From Craspedostauros australis (Eukaryota; Bacillariophyta; Bacillariophyceae; Mastogloiales; Achnanthaceae), in NCBI GenBank assembly GCA_026770025.1, contig JAMXDE010000019.1:930001-994000 (forward strand): DNA of 64,000 nt. The letters are read 5' to 3'. Position 1 is the stretch's first letter; every line of letters starts with the position of its first letter. Shown here piece by piece: positions 1 through 10,841 of this stretch. The position numbers were made by a program, and so were the translations under genes. Below the pieces are notes generated by a model. It was not told the DNA's origin. It did no database searches and was given only the letters and a program-made list of their open reading frames with translations.

Positions 1-311
1 CCGCTTGCATCAGCGGTATACGAAAAAGGAACGTGACAACGGTTTCAAGCAGAGTGCGAGAGAGAAGCTGAAGGCCCAACGACCCCAGAAGAAGACACAC
101 AGAGACGGACAAGCACAACAACCAACCAACCAATCATCGAGTACAAATCGCGAATTAGGGAGGGTGTCGAAATGTGTGACATCAGTAATTCCCGATTGTA
201 CGGGACTGAACCAAAATAGAGTACAGAAACAACAAATACCCCCCTATCGTCAACGTGGCAAGCGCATGATCGATCACTCCTGAGCGTTACAGGAGCACGT
301 TACTTTTGGGA
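1..311. other. no recognisable feature
   Basis: I see no gene or repeat here. A 92-codon plus-strand frame (5-283) is Gln/Lys/Arg-rich with no domain and is not supported as coding. Confidence 0.4.
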
Positions 312-1683
312 CTACGGGGAATTTCGACATACCTGTGTTGGCGTGCAAGTGCAGTGCCACCCACAGCATATTGGTCCAAGTGCCTCTGCTCTTCCTGTGT
401 TGGTCTCTTGTTTTGTCTGAGACTGCTCCCATGAATTTGACTCTTCCACCACCTTTACCTTGGCATCCATATTGTCAAGGAGTCCGTTGATGATTGCCAG
501 TGTCTGCTTAGCTTTCATGAAGTTCCCTGAGTATGCAAGATACCCCAGTCTCCGAGATGTTCTCTGCTTCTTGGAGGTCCCAAATGTAGGAATATTCACT
601 TTCAGCATACACTCCTTCCATCTCCATGCACCTGCTTGTGAAGGCCTCCATGTTGACGTTGGATCCCATGCTCAATTGCATGTACACATTTGGGTCTTTG
701 GCAGTTGGCTTGGCCCAACACGCAAATTTCTTGAACTGGTTCCAGTCTTGGGGGAGGGGGGATGCCATCTGTCATTTTGATGGTTCCTGTTTCCTTGTGC
801 CTCTTGTACCATGGGTAGATGACTAGCTTTGGGCCTTGTGCGAGTTCCTTGTCGGACCGTAGCTCGAACCTTGCCTGGAAGTCTTTTCTAGGCATACTGG
901 ATCTCTTGTTGATGCTGAGCTGCATGTTAAACCTCTTTTGTACCAGTGTTGAGGTGTTGCCATTCGTGTTTCTGTTCTGGCCTCTGCTGTCGTCCATCCT
1001 TGCACTTTGTCCTGGCTTCTCTCTTCCTCTGTTGCTGTGGATCTTCCGATGTTGTTGGCAAAACAGGCTTTTGCTTTTGCATTGGGATTGACTGAGTGGG
1101 CAGTGATGGATGTTTGGCACAGAGTTTAGGTTTTGACAAGTGTGATGAGGTTGTAGTGGATGGTGTGTTGGAAGCATCGTCTGGGATCAGTTTGTGACGA
1201 GTTCGCTAGCAGTTGCTTGATCTGGACTCTTTGTAGATTGTCCGATGCCACTTTGGCCACTCCAACATTGATTTTTCTGTCATCCATCACTCGTTGGGAA
1301 AGCTTTGCCAACTCCAGCACATTGGGCACTCCTGCTGACACTGTACTGACTTTGCCACCTTCTCACCGCACTTTGTTGGACAGCGTGCTCTTCAACTGGT
1401 CGTGCCTGTGGTGCCGTTGTTCTCCAAAGACCTCATATTCCTTGAACCCCTTCAACTTTTCAGCAATCGTCTTGTCAAGATTTTTCCAACAGCTGGTTTT
1501 GGGCTCTCTCACCTTGGTGGATACTTTTCCTTGTAGTGTGATTGTTTTGTACTCGTTGAGCTTCGGGTCTGGCTCTGGAGGAGGCTTGGGCTTTCCTGTG
1601 TCTGTCGCTGTTGCCTCCTTGTCCTGGGACTTCCTCTCATCGCCGTTGAGAGATCTTGAAGTTGGGTCATTGTTGGTCACCAT
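312..1683 (-). pseudogene. decayed coding region of unknown family
   Basis: On the minus strand, protein-like sequence starts at an ATG at 1683 and continues in several frames to about 312. It is rich in charged residues at the start, then shows stretches that look like former globular protein. The region is clearly broken. Because it sits beside a copia element and downstream of a sequence repeated at 23 kb, it may be the gene of an old mobile element, so it is treated as a fossil. No family was recognised, and no cysteine or catalytic signature stands out. Confidence 0.45.
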
Positions 1684-1879
1684 TGTCGATCTTTCGTTTT
1701 CTCTTACTACTGGTTGAGCGTGTAGAATTCGTACTGGAGGATTGTTGATTGGTGTTCTCTTTTTGGTTTACTAGTGTTTTCGTTTGTTTGCTGTGTTGGG
1801 GTTGCTGTCATTATGAGAGAGGATGAAAGTAGACCCACACCATATCACCTATTACTGTTGGTAGTGGTTGGTGAAGTCC

Positions 1880-2065
1880 CACGGGAAAAGCATATGACCC
1901 GTGTGAGTCAATAGCGGTGCGGTCCCTCCAGGATTCTTTGACTTTGGACCTCCAATTTGCATGCAATTTGGCATAAATATACTTTAATATACTTAGATTC
2001 ACAATACGAGATTGTAGCGTCATAGGGACCTTATTTTTAAAGTTATGAGGTGATGAAGTTGGGCA
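1880..2065 (-). repeat. diverged dispersed repeat, copy A
   Basis: Read on the minus strand, this stretch matches 23033-23215 on the plus strand. The best shared blocks are a CATAACTTTA-type start and a near-identical stretch of about 40 bp containing GGACCGCACCGC and CACACGGGTCATATG. The rest is weakly similar and AT-rich. Copy A lies directly upstream of the decayed minus-strand coding region, so it may be the promoter or terminal part of the same old element. Confidence 0.6.
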
Positions 2066-2141
2066 GGCTACCTCTAATGGAGCCCACGATCTGTCGTGTT
2101 GTTTTTCTCGAGTTTGGGACTATCTCATGACTTTGTGGTTT

Positions 2142-2901
2142 AGTTGCAATATACCATGATGTCACTGAAAAATTGCTGAAAATTGGTATTTTCCCTTCAT
2201 GTCCCCATTGACCGGTGACCGAATTGTCTGTACTACCACCAGTACACACGATTGAGCAACAAATGGACAGGCACTCTACCTCCAAAAGAGACTACATATG
2301 TGAAGGCATCTGTCTGCAAGAATACAAGTGCATGGCTCATCCTGCATGCACAGTTGATGCTTCTCACTTGCCTCTTTGCCATGTGTTCCAAGATTACATA
2401 TGTATGAAACTGACATCTTCCATGCAGGATGTGCCGGTCTTGGATCAAAAGCAAGACTATCCTGCAAAATTGGAACAAGACTAAGACATGGAACACTTGC
2501 ACCTTCACTCCAACAATTGGAGAATCAGCTCTCAAACCTGCCAAGAGCGATGAAGCATCGTGGTTTCATCGCCTGGGGATTGTGGAGCGATTTTTCAAAT
2601 GTACAAGACCATGAACAGCGACAACCAACAGCAGAGCAGTGTGATGACCAGCCCATCTCGTTTTCCTCTCCAACCTTCAACCAAAACAATCTCATAAAAA
2701 CAACAATCTTACAAAACTCAAGCTTTACAACCACCAAATCAACTCAAAACACATTCTCAATCGTCTCATCTACGTTCGTGGTCACACTACGTTTAACCGC
2801 GCTGACGTTGGCAGTTTCACTTCCCCTTTTGACCTGCCAAAGTCCGACACTGGGAGGCAAAGCCGGACACAACCAGACTTCTTTTGCCCTCTATTCTCGC
2901 T
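2142..2901 (+). repeat. 5' LTR of copia element 1
   Basis: This 760-bp direct repeat matches 10842-11601 at a constant offset of 8700 bp, with no difference found on reading both copies. The ends are set by the flanking GGTTT duplication and by the primer site that starts at the next base. Open frames inside it on both strands are duplicated with the LTR and do not look like genes. Confidence 0.95.
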
Positions 2902-2912
2902 GGTTATGAGCC
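2902..2912 (+). other. primer binding site, half-tRNA type (initiator tRNA-Met)
   Basis: The 11 bases GGTTATGAGCC directly after the 5' LTR are complementary to the anticodon arm of eukaryotic initiator tRNA-Met (GGCUCAUAACC), not to its 3' end. This is the known arrangement in copia-like elements primed by a tRNA cleaved in the anticodon arm. The primer 3' end would be tRNA position 40. Confidence 0.8.
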
Positions 2913-3146
2913 TGGTCTTACGCTGAAGTCAAGATTCGACAGAGAGCCTCATCAATAGCGCAAGAACCGATCCCACGAAGTCTCAGACTTCCTCATCCAA
3001 CCAAGTCGCTGCCACAGCGACCCGCATCCGTGGCTTGGACCCTGTGAGCTTCACTGCAGGAAGCAAGAGTCAAGCCGCCCACTGACAGTCCAGCTGTCCG
3101 AACGCCAGCAACGCAGTTGCTCCGACGATAATCAGCCGATCATCTG

Positions 3147-3257
3147 CTGATCTACCCGCAGCAGCGCAGCTGACTGCTTGCAACACAGTTGCTCCTGCCA
3201 CAGGCACCCACTGATCTACCCGCAGCAGTGCAGCTGACTGCCCGCAACACAGTTGCC
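3147..3257 (+). repeat. tandem duplication in the leader of element 1
   Basis: A segment of about 48 bp starting CTGATCTACCCGCAGCAG occurs at 3147 and again at 3211 (period 64). It contains CAGCTG and CAACACAGTTG. Shorter relatives of the CAACGCAGTTG motif lie on both sides (about 3100-3120 and 3300-3315). Confidence 0.75.
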
Positions 3258-3409
3258 TCACTCCCAGACACCTGCTGACTGAAGCTCAGCAATCACAACT
3301 CGCAACGCAGTTGCGATCATCGATCGATACTCCAGCAGAACATCTGCGAACCAGCAGCTCAGCTGCTCATCAGGAAATCCGCAACCTCTCCAAGTGCAGC
3401 TTTTGAAGG

Positions 3410-6400
3410 ATGGCGGATGATCAACCGGAGGCCACCGTCACCCAAGGTGGAGCCACCACAACTCAAGCCGAGGTAGCTGCCACTCAAGCAGCAACCTTGG
3501 AACAACTCAGCCAGATGCAGGCCCGCCTTCTGGCCCAGCAACAACAACTGAACGAAGCGAGCCAAATCCTTCAAGAACGACTCGCGAATCTGACTGAGAG
3601 GGAGGAAGCCCACGAGCGTCTCCTTCAAACCGAGGTATCTGGTGTCAACACCTCCCAGGAAATCTTCGAACTGGGCCGCACCGCAGCCGAGACAGAACGT
3701 GAACTCGCCAATCGCCCAACCAAGCCGGTGATGGGCAACATCGTCAAGGTGGGAAAGAACTGGTTCCCCTTCACTGGGGGAAAGCCCAAAGCTGACTGGT
3801 CTGGGCTTGTTGACGAGCCCAACACCTACCTCTACGTTCTCCAGAAGCGCTCCACTGCAAGCGGAGCCGATGTCAAGAGCCAACCTGACATGGAGAAGGG
3901 CCTTGAACCCAAGTTCCACCGCCAGAGTGATCTCCAAGCCTTCCAGCGCGATTTCATGCCCGAACTCAAAGCCAGAGGGCTCGACACCATCTCCTACCTC
4001 AAGGAGCCATCCGACCCCAAAGACACGACCAGCGTCGTTGCCCACCCGTACCGCTTCAACCAAAAGACCATCATGGAAGAAGCAACCGAAATGGCAAGCC
4101 ATTTTGATGAGTACGACTGCCGCAACAACGTCACTGCCTGCCGCTTTCTCCTCAACTCTCTCCAGCCAAGCCTGAAGGACGACATCTTGGCGCGGGTCCA
4201 TCCGGATCAACGCGAGGATTTTGTCATTCTTTGGATGGAGCTGATCGAGGACTTGCGAACCACCACTTTCGACAAGTATGATCGCATCAAGCAGAACATC
4301 CGCCGTCGCACTCCCAAGACCTACGCCGGTGAGAACATCAAGAAGTTTGCTGATGACACCCGCAAGGACGCCCAAGTTCTCGAAGATGCTGGCCAATATG
4401 ACCATGCCCTCACTGCGGACATCCTCACCAAGTTTCTCTCTGCTGGCGGCTCTGGCACATCCGGGGAGCGCTACCGCTTTGGTCTCCACAGCAAACTCGG
4501 CAACCTCAAAGAAGTGCTGATCCAAATTGGGTGCTGCACCAAGGCCGAGAAGGACCGGCGCATCTTGAAGGATCACCTTCACTGGCGTGATGTCTGCAAT
4601 CTTGCCACCGACCTATACAAGCAAGAGCTCCATGCTGGACAATGGCATGCTGCCTCCTACTTGCGCAATCGCAAGAACAGCAACGCTGGGTATTTCCTCT
4701 CTGGAGAAAACGGAGGCATCGAGATCGACGAAAGCACGGCGCTGGCCCTGATGCAGAATGGTGGAAAGACGCCCATCATCTGCCACAACTGCGGAGAACC
4801 TGGTCATGTCAAGGCCAACTGCCCCAATCTGAAGAAAGGTGCAGGCTCCAACCACAGCAGCAAAGGCAAGAAGGGTTCCAACAACGCGAAGAAGGGTTCT
4901 TCCAACACCAGTTGGCGTTCTGTTCCCCCTTCCAAGGGTGAACCGCACCAGAAGGTTGTCAGGAGCTCCACTTTCAAGTGGTGTGCCAAGTGCAAGCGTT
5001 GGCTCACCTCCCATGGCACCAGCGAGCACAGAAGCGACTTCAAGGACAAGGACAAGAACAAGAGCGAGACCGCTGCCAACACAGTCACATTCGATTCCAC
5101 TGAATGGCACGTCTACAATGTACTGGAAGAAAGTCCATCTGAGTGGTTCCAAATCATCCAGGCCTACCTTGGTCCATTGGCTCTCCTCATTGGTGCCTTT
5201 CCTCTTTTCATTCCACTGCTCATCCAGGTCCTCATCTTTGCAGTCATGCATGGGTGGGAGACAGCCTCGATTGCAGCATGGATGGTCACTGCAACATACC
5301 TGGCACGCAAGCACCATGACATGCCTCGCCACCCTGATGGTCCAGTTCCCAAGCCTCGTTGGCAACGCCGCTGCGAAGCCTATTGGGAAAAGAAAGATCG
5401 CCGTCGTGACCGAGCCCAACCCAAGGATTGGATCAACTTTCATCGTCGTGCTCCGATTCGTCTCCGCCACCACCGCTCTCGCTTCGACCCTCCAGTATCT
5501 GCAATACATGCATCAACCAACATGCATCCCAGAGCAAGAGCAGCTGGGTTGAGGCGACGCAGTCATCGTGTGATCAGTCTTGAGAACAACCCGAACAAGC
5601 ACAGATTCAGAAGCACGGCTTTCTCCAACCCACGGCCAAGAGCCAATTCCATCAGCCATGGTGCCAGGTTCGGAACCAGAGCCGTTCCTATTCGTCGACA
5701 TGAAGTGCAAGGACCATCCAAGAAGAAACATCGCAATCAGCGTCAGCGAATGATGGTATTTGATGCTCCTGCTCAGCGACAGCGACTCACCGAGAAACAA
5801 ACTGGCAGACTGGCCCAGATCCTCAGCACCTACTTCAAGCCTGAGAACGCGCCTCCGTCAAATTCTGTGTGCACACACGATGGACCATCCTCTATCACGA
5901 GTTTCTCGGCTGTCCGTCACAGCTCAGACGAGCTCGCCAACGTCCTTCCAGCCAAGATGATATGTGATGTCATTTGGGACAGCGGATCCACCGTCTGTAT
6001 CTCACATGACAAGTCCGACTTCGTCTCCGAGCCCAGAAGGCCAATTGGAAACCAAGCCAAGAAACTGACAGGGCTGTTTGGAGGACGATCTGACCACTTG
6101 GTGGGAACCGTGGAATGGGGCATCCAAGACACGAGAGGAAACATTCGCCGTCTCAAATTCCCGGCATACTATGTGCCAAGAAGCAACGCCAAGATCATCA
6201 GCACCTCTGTGTTCGAAAGAATGTATCCAGGCGAGCTGCAGTATGTGAATGGCAGGTGGAAGGTCCAAGGAAGAGAGGGAGAGATCAACATCGAGATCAA
6301 TCCCAAGAACAAGCTTCCAACTTCCAAGGCATACAACATGAAGTCATTGACCGAGCACATTCCACATGCCCTCAATGCAACCATCACTACTGTTTCCTCT

Positions 6401-9400
6401 GCCAACCGCAACCTGTCCGAACCACAGAAGGAGCTGCTGCGTTGGCACCAACGCCTGGGCCACAATGACATGCGGAAGATCCAGCACCTTTTTCGTTCGG
6501 GAACCCTGGCGCACACCGAAGCCGCACGCAAGCTACAAGCAAGCGCCTCCCGCCTCGCCACACTTCCAAAGTGCGCAGCATGCCAGTTTGGGAAACAAGT
6601 CTGTCGCTCAAGCCCGGGCCATCTGCACCGACCAGTACGTGATCGAGAGGGAGCCATCAAGTTTGGTAATCTTCGGCCTGGCCAACTCGTCTCTGTGGAT
6701 CATTTTGAAGGGGGTGGAAAGGGACGACTCTTCTCGGGATATGGAAAAGGGAGCGATGACGAAATGTACGGAGCCGGCATCGTATTCGTCGACCATGCTT
6801 CAGGATTCATCTTCGCTGAGCCAGTCCTGTCTACATCATCTCAAGACATGATCAGAGCAAAGGAGAAGTTCGAGAGCATGTGTCGAGATCTCGGCATTGT
6901 TGTCCAACAATACCAAAGCGACAATGGAAGGGCATTCACCTCATCAGACTATGCTGACCACCTTCGACACTTCCATCAATCCCATCGATATGCAGGACGC
7001 GGAGCGCATCACCACAACGGCATCGCCGAACGAAGCATTCGTACCGTGGTGTCAAGCGCTCGAACCATGATGCTCCATGCCACTCTGCACTGGCCCGAAC
7101 TGGACGTCGTGCCACTCTGGCCAATGGCAATTCGTCATTCCGCATTCATCTTCAATCGGCTGCCAAACCTCGCGAACGGCCTCTCTCCCTTCGACATCCT
7201 TGCCCGAATTCGCTTCCCACAGAAGCATTTTCACAACCTACACGTCTGGGGATGCCCCACTTATGTGCTGGATCACAGAGTTGGAGATGGGAAGAAGATT
7301 CCAAAATGGAAGGCCCGGAGCAATCGTTTTGTGCACGTCGGCCTCTCCGAGAAGCACTCCTCTACCGTCCCACTGGTTCTGAATCTCAAGACTGGAAGCA
7401 TCACACCTCAATTTCACGTGGTGTTTGACGACTGGTTCGCCACTGTGCCTTCTGATCCATCCAATCTTCCCGACTACGACTCTGAGCAATGGAAGAACCT
7501 GTTTGGAGACTCCGAGTACAAGTTTCCCTTTGATGAAGAAGATTTGGAACGCCTCAAGCAGCAGGACCAGGAAGCAGAGGAGCAGGACAGCCATGACCAG
7601 GATCTGAATCGCCAACTCGCAGAGCAAGCAAATGCGGATCATCGACCATCAGAGCCGCTTCCTGTGGAACTTGGACCGGAGCTCCCACCATCACCATCAG
7701 ATACTGCACCAGCGCCGGATGAAGTCTCTGCACCACCAACAGCTCAACCAACAAGTGCTGCAACTGATGCACCAAGAGAAGGCCAGAACAATATGGAGAA
7801 GGCCAACTTGCGAGACTCAGTCCCACCATCGCGCAGGGAGGCTGCTCATGACGACAGGGGTGACGACAACGACACCATGCCACTCCCATCTGACGATCAG
7901 GACACCATGGACCATGACAGACCCAGCGTGGAGACACCTGATGCTAGCTCAGCGAAGGCTCAGCCAGCAACATCTCCAATCGCATCGAACCCAGCACCTC
8001 AACAGAGGGAGCGTCGCAGACGAAATCGACAGCAGCAACCAGTCCGTCGATCGGCACGGATTGAAGCAAGACGATCCAACCCCAGAAAGAGAGCTCCTCC
8101 ACAACGCCTTGAATACAGCCAGATGGGTGGCATGGCTCAGGCCTTCGTCTGCCAACCAATTCACCAGACCTCACCATCCATTGATGCTGTGACGGCCGTC
8201 CACTTGTCAAGCTTGATTCTCTCAGCGATTGAACTCCTGAAAGGAGCCAACGGAAGCAACAGCCCAATCACTGAACCACTGCATAGCATTGAGAAAGCAG
8301 CAATCCACATGACAACTTCCATGTCCGAGCTTGAAAAACTCAAACAGGACTCCTGTGGACGTATCAATCCACACATCGCACAAGTGGACAGCAATGCCAG
8401 AGCCCGCTTGACTGCCGCTGAAGAAGCTGCCTGCGATATGATCAGGACTGCACTCTCCACTTTGGCTCTCTACGACTCGCCGGACAACCACTTTCGCTGG
8501 CAGATCGCAGACATGTCTGAAACCATCTACGCAGTACATGGTCGCTTGCTGCAGCAAGACTGGAGCGACAATGATGATATCGATGAAGGAGGAGATCGAA
8601 TCATGGTGCACATGGCTGTACAAGACGATGGGAGAGATCCAGACAGGAGAGACAACCAACAGGAAGAGGAGTTCGCTCTGCCTCAGGACTTGCAAAATGA
8701 GATCGATCAACTCGCAAATCTCCTCACCGCGCTTCACATCATTGAGCACTACGGACTTGACGCATACTCAACCAACTTCGACTTTGATGAGCTCAGAGAC
8801 TGGAGGACTCAGGTAGCTGCAGGCCACAATATAGATCCTCCGGAAGGGCTGCCTCGAGTCTCTCCCAATGGCGAAGAGAACTCCCAATCCAATGCTTCCA
8901 GGTCCAGTGACAACCCCGACAGCAACATGCCCGATTCCGCTGAACAAGACACCAGCGACCATGATCCAGATGACGTTGAGCAATGCCTGTGGATCGACTC
9001 CATCCCGCAGCTCGCAGATCCATCCATGACCGCCTGCAACACCAACGGAGCAGAGGAATATGCGTTTCTGACGATGAATGAGGACGGCGAATCCGACCCA
9101 TCTGGCAGATCCATCTCAGGATCCGAAGCCGTCTTCCTGATGTCTAACGGCCACCTGGAGCTGAGCGAGGGACCGAGCAGCTTCAAAGCATCACCAACAG
9201 ACCCCGACACCCTTTCCTTCGATGAAGCTATGAAGGACGAAGACAGAGAGAAATGGATGGAAGCAGCCAAGAAAGAAGTCACAGACTTGGTCTCCAAGGG
9301 CACATGGGTCGAGGTCAGCAAGGCTGAAGCAGTTGGCAAGATCGCACCGGGTACCTGGGTGTTCCGTCGCAAGCGCCGACCTGACGGATCCATCAAGAAG

Positions 9401-10774
9401 CACAAGGCCAGGTTCTGCGTTCGAGGCGACCTTGTGGACGAAACGGAATCCACTCTCGCTCCTGTGGTCGCTTGGCCATCGGTCCGCGTCTTCCTAATCA
9501 CCGCAATCCTCCTTGGCTGGGTCACGGTATCAATCGACTTTGTGAGCGCCTTCGTCCAAGCCGCCATCCATCGAGACATCTACATCCACCTACCTCGGGG
9601 CTTTCGGTCAACCAACGGACCCAACGTATGTCTCAAGCTCCGAAAGAGCCTATATGGCTTGACAGTGGCCCCTCGGCTCTGGCATGAGCATCTGCTGCGA
9701 GCACTAACCGCTGAAGGGTTCAAGGCCAGCGAGCAGGACTCCTGTCTGTTCTTGCGCCCTGGGATGATGCTGGCACTATATGTGGACGACGCAGGCATTG
9801 CAGCACCACACGAGAAGGACATCAACGATTTCATCCAGTCAATGACCAGACGCGGCTTCGAGCTGACCAAGGAAGGAACGTTCAACGAGTTCCTTGGAAT
9901 CAAACTGGATAAGAACCGCGACGGATCGATCCACATGTCTCAGCAAGGACTGATCGATAAGATTATCGCGGCAACTGGAATGGAAGCATGCAACCCAAAC
10001 TGGATTCCTGCTACCAAAGCAGCTCTTGGTAGTGATCCGGATGGAGAAGCGATGAAGGAATCTTGGAACTATCGGTCTATCATCGGTATGCTGCTGTACT
10101 TGGCAACCAACACAAGGCCAGACATTGCGTTTGCTGTGTCCCAAGCAGCACGCTTCAGCCACTCTCCCAAGCAATCCCACGCCAGGGCGCTTAAGACCAT
10201 CGTGCGGTACCTTGCGCGAACCAAGGCACAAGGCACCATCATCCGGCCATCTGGCAAGCTGGACCTGCAATGCTACGTCGATGCTGATTTTGCTGGGCTA
10301 CATCATCGAGAGCCCGACGATAATCCTACATCAGTCAAGTCGCGTACTGGATACATCATTATCCTTGGAGGATGTCCTCTAATCTGGCGGTCCAAGCTGC
10401 AGACCGAGATAGCTCTCTCTACAACTGAGGCCGAATATGCTGCGCTATCAATGGCAATGCGAGCCCTCATTCCACTACAACAGCTCATTCGGGAGGTCGC
10501 CGCCCGCACCGGACTCAAGCAGGAGTTGCTCACGCATCTCCAGTGCACCGTGTTTGAAGACAACAACGCGTGTATCTCACTCGCAACGAAGCATCACATC
10601 ACAAATCGCACCAAGCACTTTCTTGTGAAGTGGCATTTCTTCTGGTACTGGGTGAAGGAGGGCTTCATCAAGATCCAGCGCGTGGCATCCGCAGAACAAA
10701 TCGCCGACATCTTTACCAAGGGCTCAGTGCGGGAGATATTTGAGTCTCTTCGCAAATTGCTCATGGGATGGTAA
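3410..10774 (+). CDS. Gag-Pol polyprotein of copia element 1
   Basis: A single 2454-residue frame, long for copia (usually about 1300-1500). Gag has an N-terminal Gln-rich coiled region, a CCHC zinc knuckle at residues 458-471 and a second C-x2-C...H-x4-H cluster near 525. A strongly hydrophobic stretch, likely two membrane segments, follows at about 585-640. The aspartic protease is at D857-S-G. Integrase has its zinc-binding start near H1013 and the catalytic D1097, D1171, E1207 (spacing x35 for the last pair). About 650 residues of Pro/Asp/Arg-rich linker follow, with a basic stretch that may be a nuclear signal. Reverse transcriptase carries YVDD at about 2124, and RNase H closes the frame. 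The start is the first ATG after the leader. The element looks whole. Confidence 0.95.
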   Translation: MADDQPEATVTQGGATTTQAEVAATQAATLEQLSQMQARLLAQQQQLNEASQILQERLANLTEREEAHERLLQTEVSGVNTSQEIFELGRTAAETERELANRPTKPVMGNIVKVGKNWFPFTGGKPKADWSGLVDEPNTYLYVLQKRSTASGADVKSQPDMEKGLEPKFHRQSDLQAFQRDFMPELKARGLDTISYLKEPSDPKDTTSVVAHPYRFNQKTIMEEATEMASHFDEYDCRNNVTACRFLLNSLQPSLKDDILARVHPDQREDFVILWMELIEDLRTTTFDKYDRIKQNIRRRTPKTYAGENIKKFADDTRKDAQVLEDAGQYDHALTADILTKFLSAGGSGTSGERYRFGLHSKLGNLKEVLIQIGCCTKAEKDRRILKDHLHWRDVCNLATDLYKQELHAGQWHAASYLRNRKNSNAGYFLSGENGGIEIDESTALALMQNGGKTPIICHNCGEPGHVKANCPNLKKGAGSNHSSKGKKGSNNAKKGSSNTSWRSVPPSKGEPHQKVVRSSTFKWCAKCKRWLTSHGTSEHRSDFKDKDKNKSETAANTVTFDSTEWHVYNVLEESPSEWFQIIQAYLGPLALLIGAFPLFIPLLIQVLIFAVMHGWETASIAAWMVTATYLARKHHDMPRHPDGPVPKPRWQRRCEAYWEKKDRRRDRAQPKDWINFHRRAPIRLRHHRSRFDPPVSAIHASTNMHPRARAAGLRRRSHRVISLENNPNKHRFRSTAFSNPRPRANSISHGARFGTRAVPIRRHEVQGPSKKKHRNQRQRMMVFDAPAQRQRLTEKQTGRLAQILSTYFKPENAPPSNSVCTHDGPSSITSFSAVRHSSDELANVLPAKMICDVIWDSGSTVCISHDKSDFVSEPRRPIGNQAKKLTGLFGGRSDHLVGTVEWGIQDTRGNIRRLKFPAYYVPRSNAKIISTSVFERMYPGELQYVNGRWKVQGREGEINIEINPKNKLPTSKAYNMKSLTEHIPHALNATITTVSSANRNLSEPQKELLRWHQRLGHNDMRKIQHLFRSGTLAHTEAARKLQASASRLATLPKCAACQFGKQVCRSSPGHLHRPVRDREGAIKFGNLRPGQLVSVDHFEGGGKGRLFSGYGKGSDDEMYGAGIVFVDHASGFIFAEPVLSTSSQDMIRAKEKFESMCRDLGIVVQQYQSDNGRAFTSSDYADHLRHFHQSHRYAGRGAHHHNGIAERSIRTVVSSARTMMLHATLHWPELDVVPLWPMAIRHSAFIFNRLPNLANGLSPFDILARIRFPQKHFHNLHVWGCPTYVLDHRVGDGKKIPKWKARSNRFVHVGLSEKHSSTVPLVLNLKTGSITPQFHVVFDDWFATVPSDPSNLPDYDSEQWKNLFGDSEYKFPFDEEDLERLKQQDQEAEEQDSHDQDLNRQLAEQANADHRPSEPLPVELGPELPPSPSDTAPAPDEVSAPPTAQPTSAATDAPREGQNNMEKANLRDSVPPSRREAAHDDRGDDNDTMPLPSDDQDTMDHDRPSVETPDASSAKAQPATSPIASNPAPQQRERRRRNRQQQPVRRSARIEARRSNPRKRAPPQRLEYSQMGGMAQAFVCQPIHQTSPSIDAVTAVHLSSLILSAIELLKGANGSNSPITEPLHSIEKAAIHMTTSMSELEKLKQDSCGRINPHIAQVDSNARARLTAAEEAACDMIRTALSTLALYDSPDNHFRWQIADMSETIYAVHGRLLQQDWSDNDDIDEGGDRIMVHMAVQDDGRDPDRRDNQQEEEFALPQDLQNEIDQLANLLTALHIIEHYGLDAYSTNFDFDELRDWRTQVAAGHNIDPPEGLPRVSPNGEENSQSNASRSSDNPDSNMPDSAEQDTSDHDPDDVEQCLWIDSIPQLADPSMTACNTNGAEEYAFLTMNEDGESDPSGRSISGSEAVFLMSNGHLELSEGPSSFKASPTDPDTLSFDEAMKDEDREKWMEAAKKEVTDLVSKGTWVEVSKAEAVGKIAPGTWVFRRKRRPDGSIKKHKARFCVRGDLVDETESTLAPVVAWPSVRVFLITAILLGWVTVSIDFVSAFVQAAIHRDIYIHLPRGFRSTNGPNVCLKLRKSLYGLTVAPRLWHEHLLRALTAEGFKASEQDSCLFLRPGMMLALYVDDAGIAAPHEKDINDFIQSMTRRGFELTKEGTFNEFLGIKLDKNRDGSIHMSQQGLIDKIIAATGMEACNPNWIPATKAALGSDPDGEAMKESWNYRSIIGMLLYLATNTRPDIAFAVSQAARFSHSPKQSHARALKTIVRYLARTKAQGTIIRPSGKLDLQCYVDADFAGLHHREPDDNPTSVKSRTGYIIILGGCPLIWRSKLQTEIALSTTEAEYAALSMAMRALIPLQQLIREVAARTGLKQELLTHLQCTVFEDNNACISLATKHHITNRTKHFLVKWHFFWYWVKEGFIKIQRVASAEQIADIFTKGSVREIFESLRKLLMGW

Positions 10775-10841
10775 ACGGTGAGATGGTTTGAAGAAGAAGA
10801 GGTTTTTCACGATACGGGTCCCATTGCTTGTCGAGAGGGAG

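Noticed and set aside
2215-2909. Open frames inside the LTRs of element 1
   Set aside because: They are duplicated with the LTR at 10.9-11.8 kb, overlap on both strands and show no domain.
3359-4582. 407-codon open frame antisense to the Gag part of copia element 1
   Set aside because: It is the mirror of a strongly codon-biased sense frame; it has no domain, and the sense frame has clear Gag and Pol motifs.
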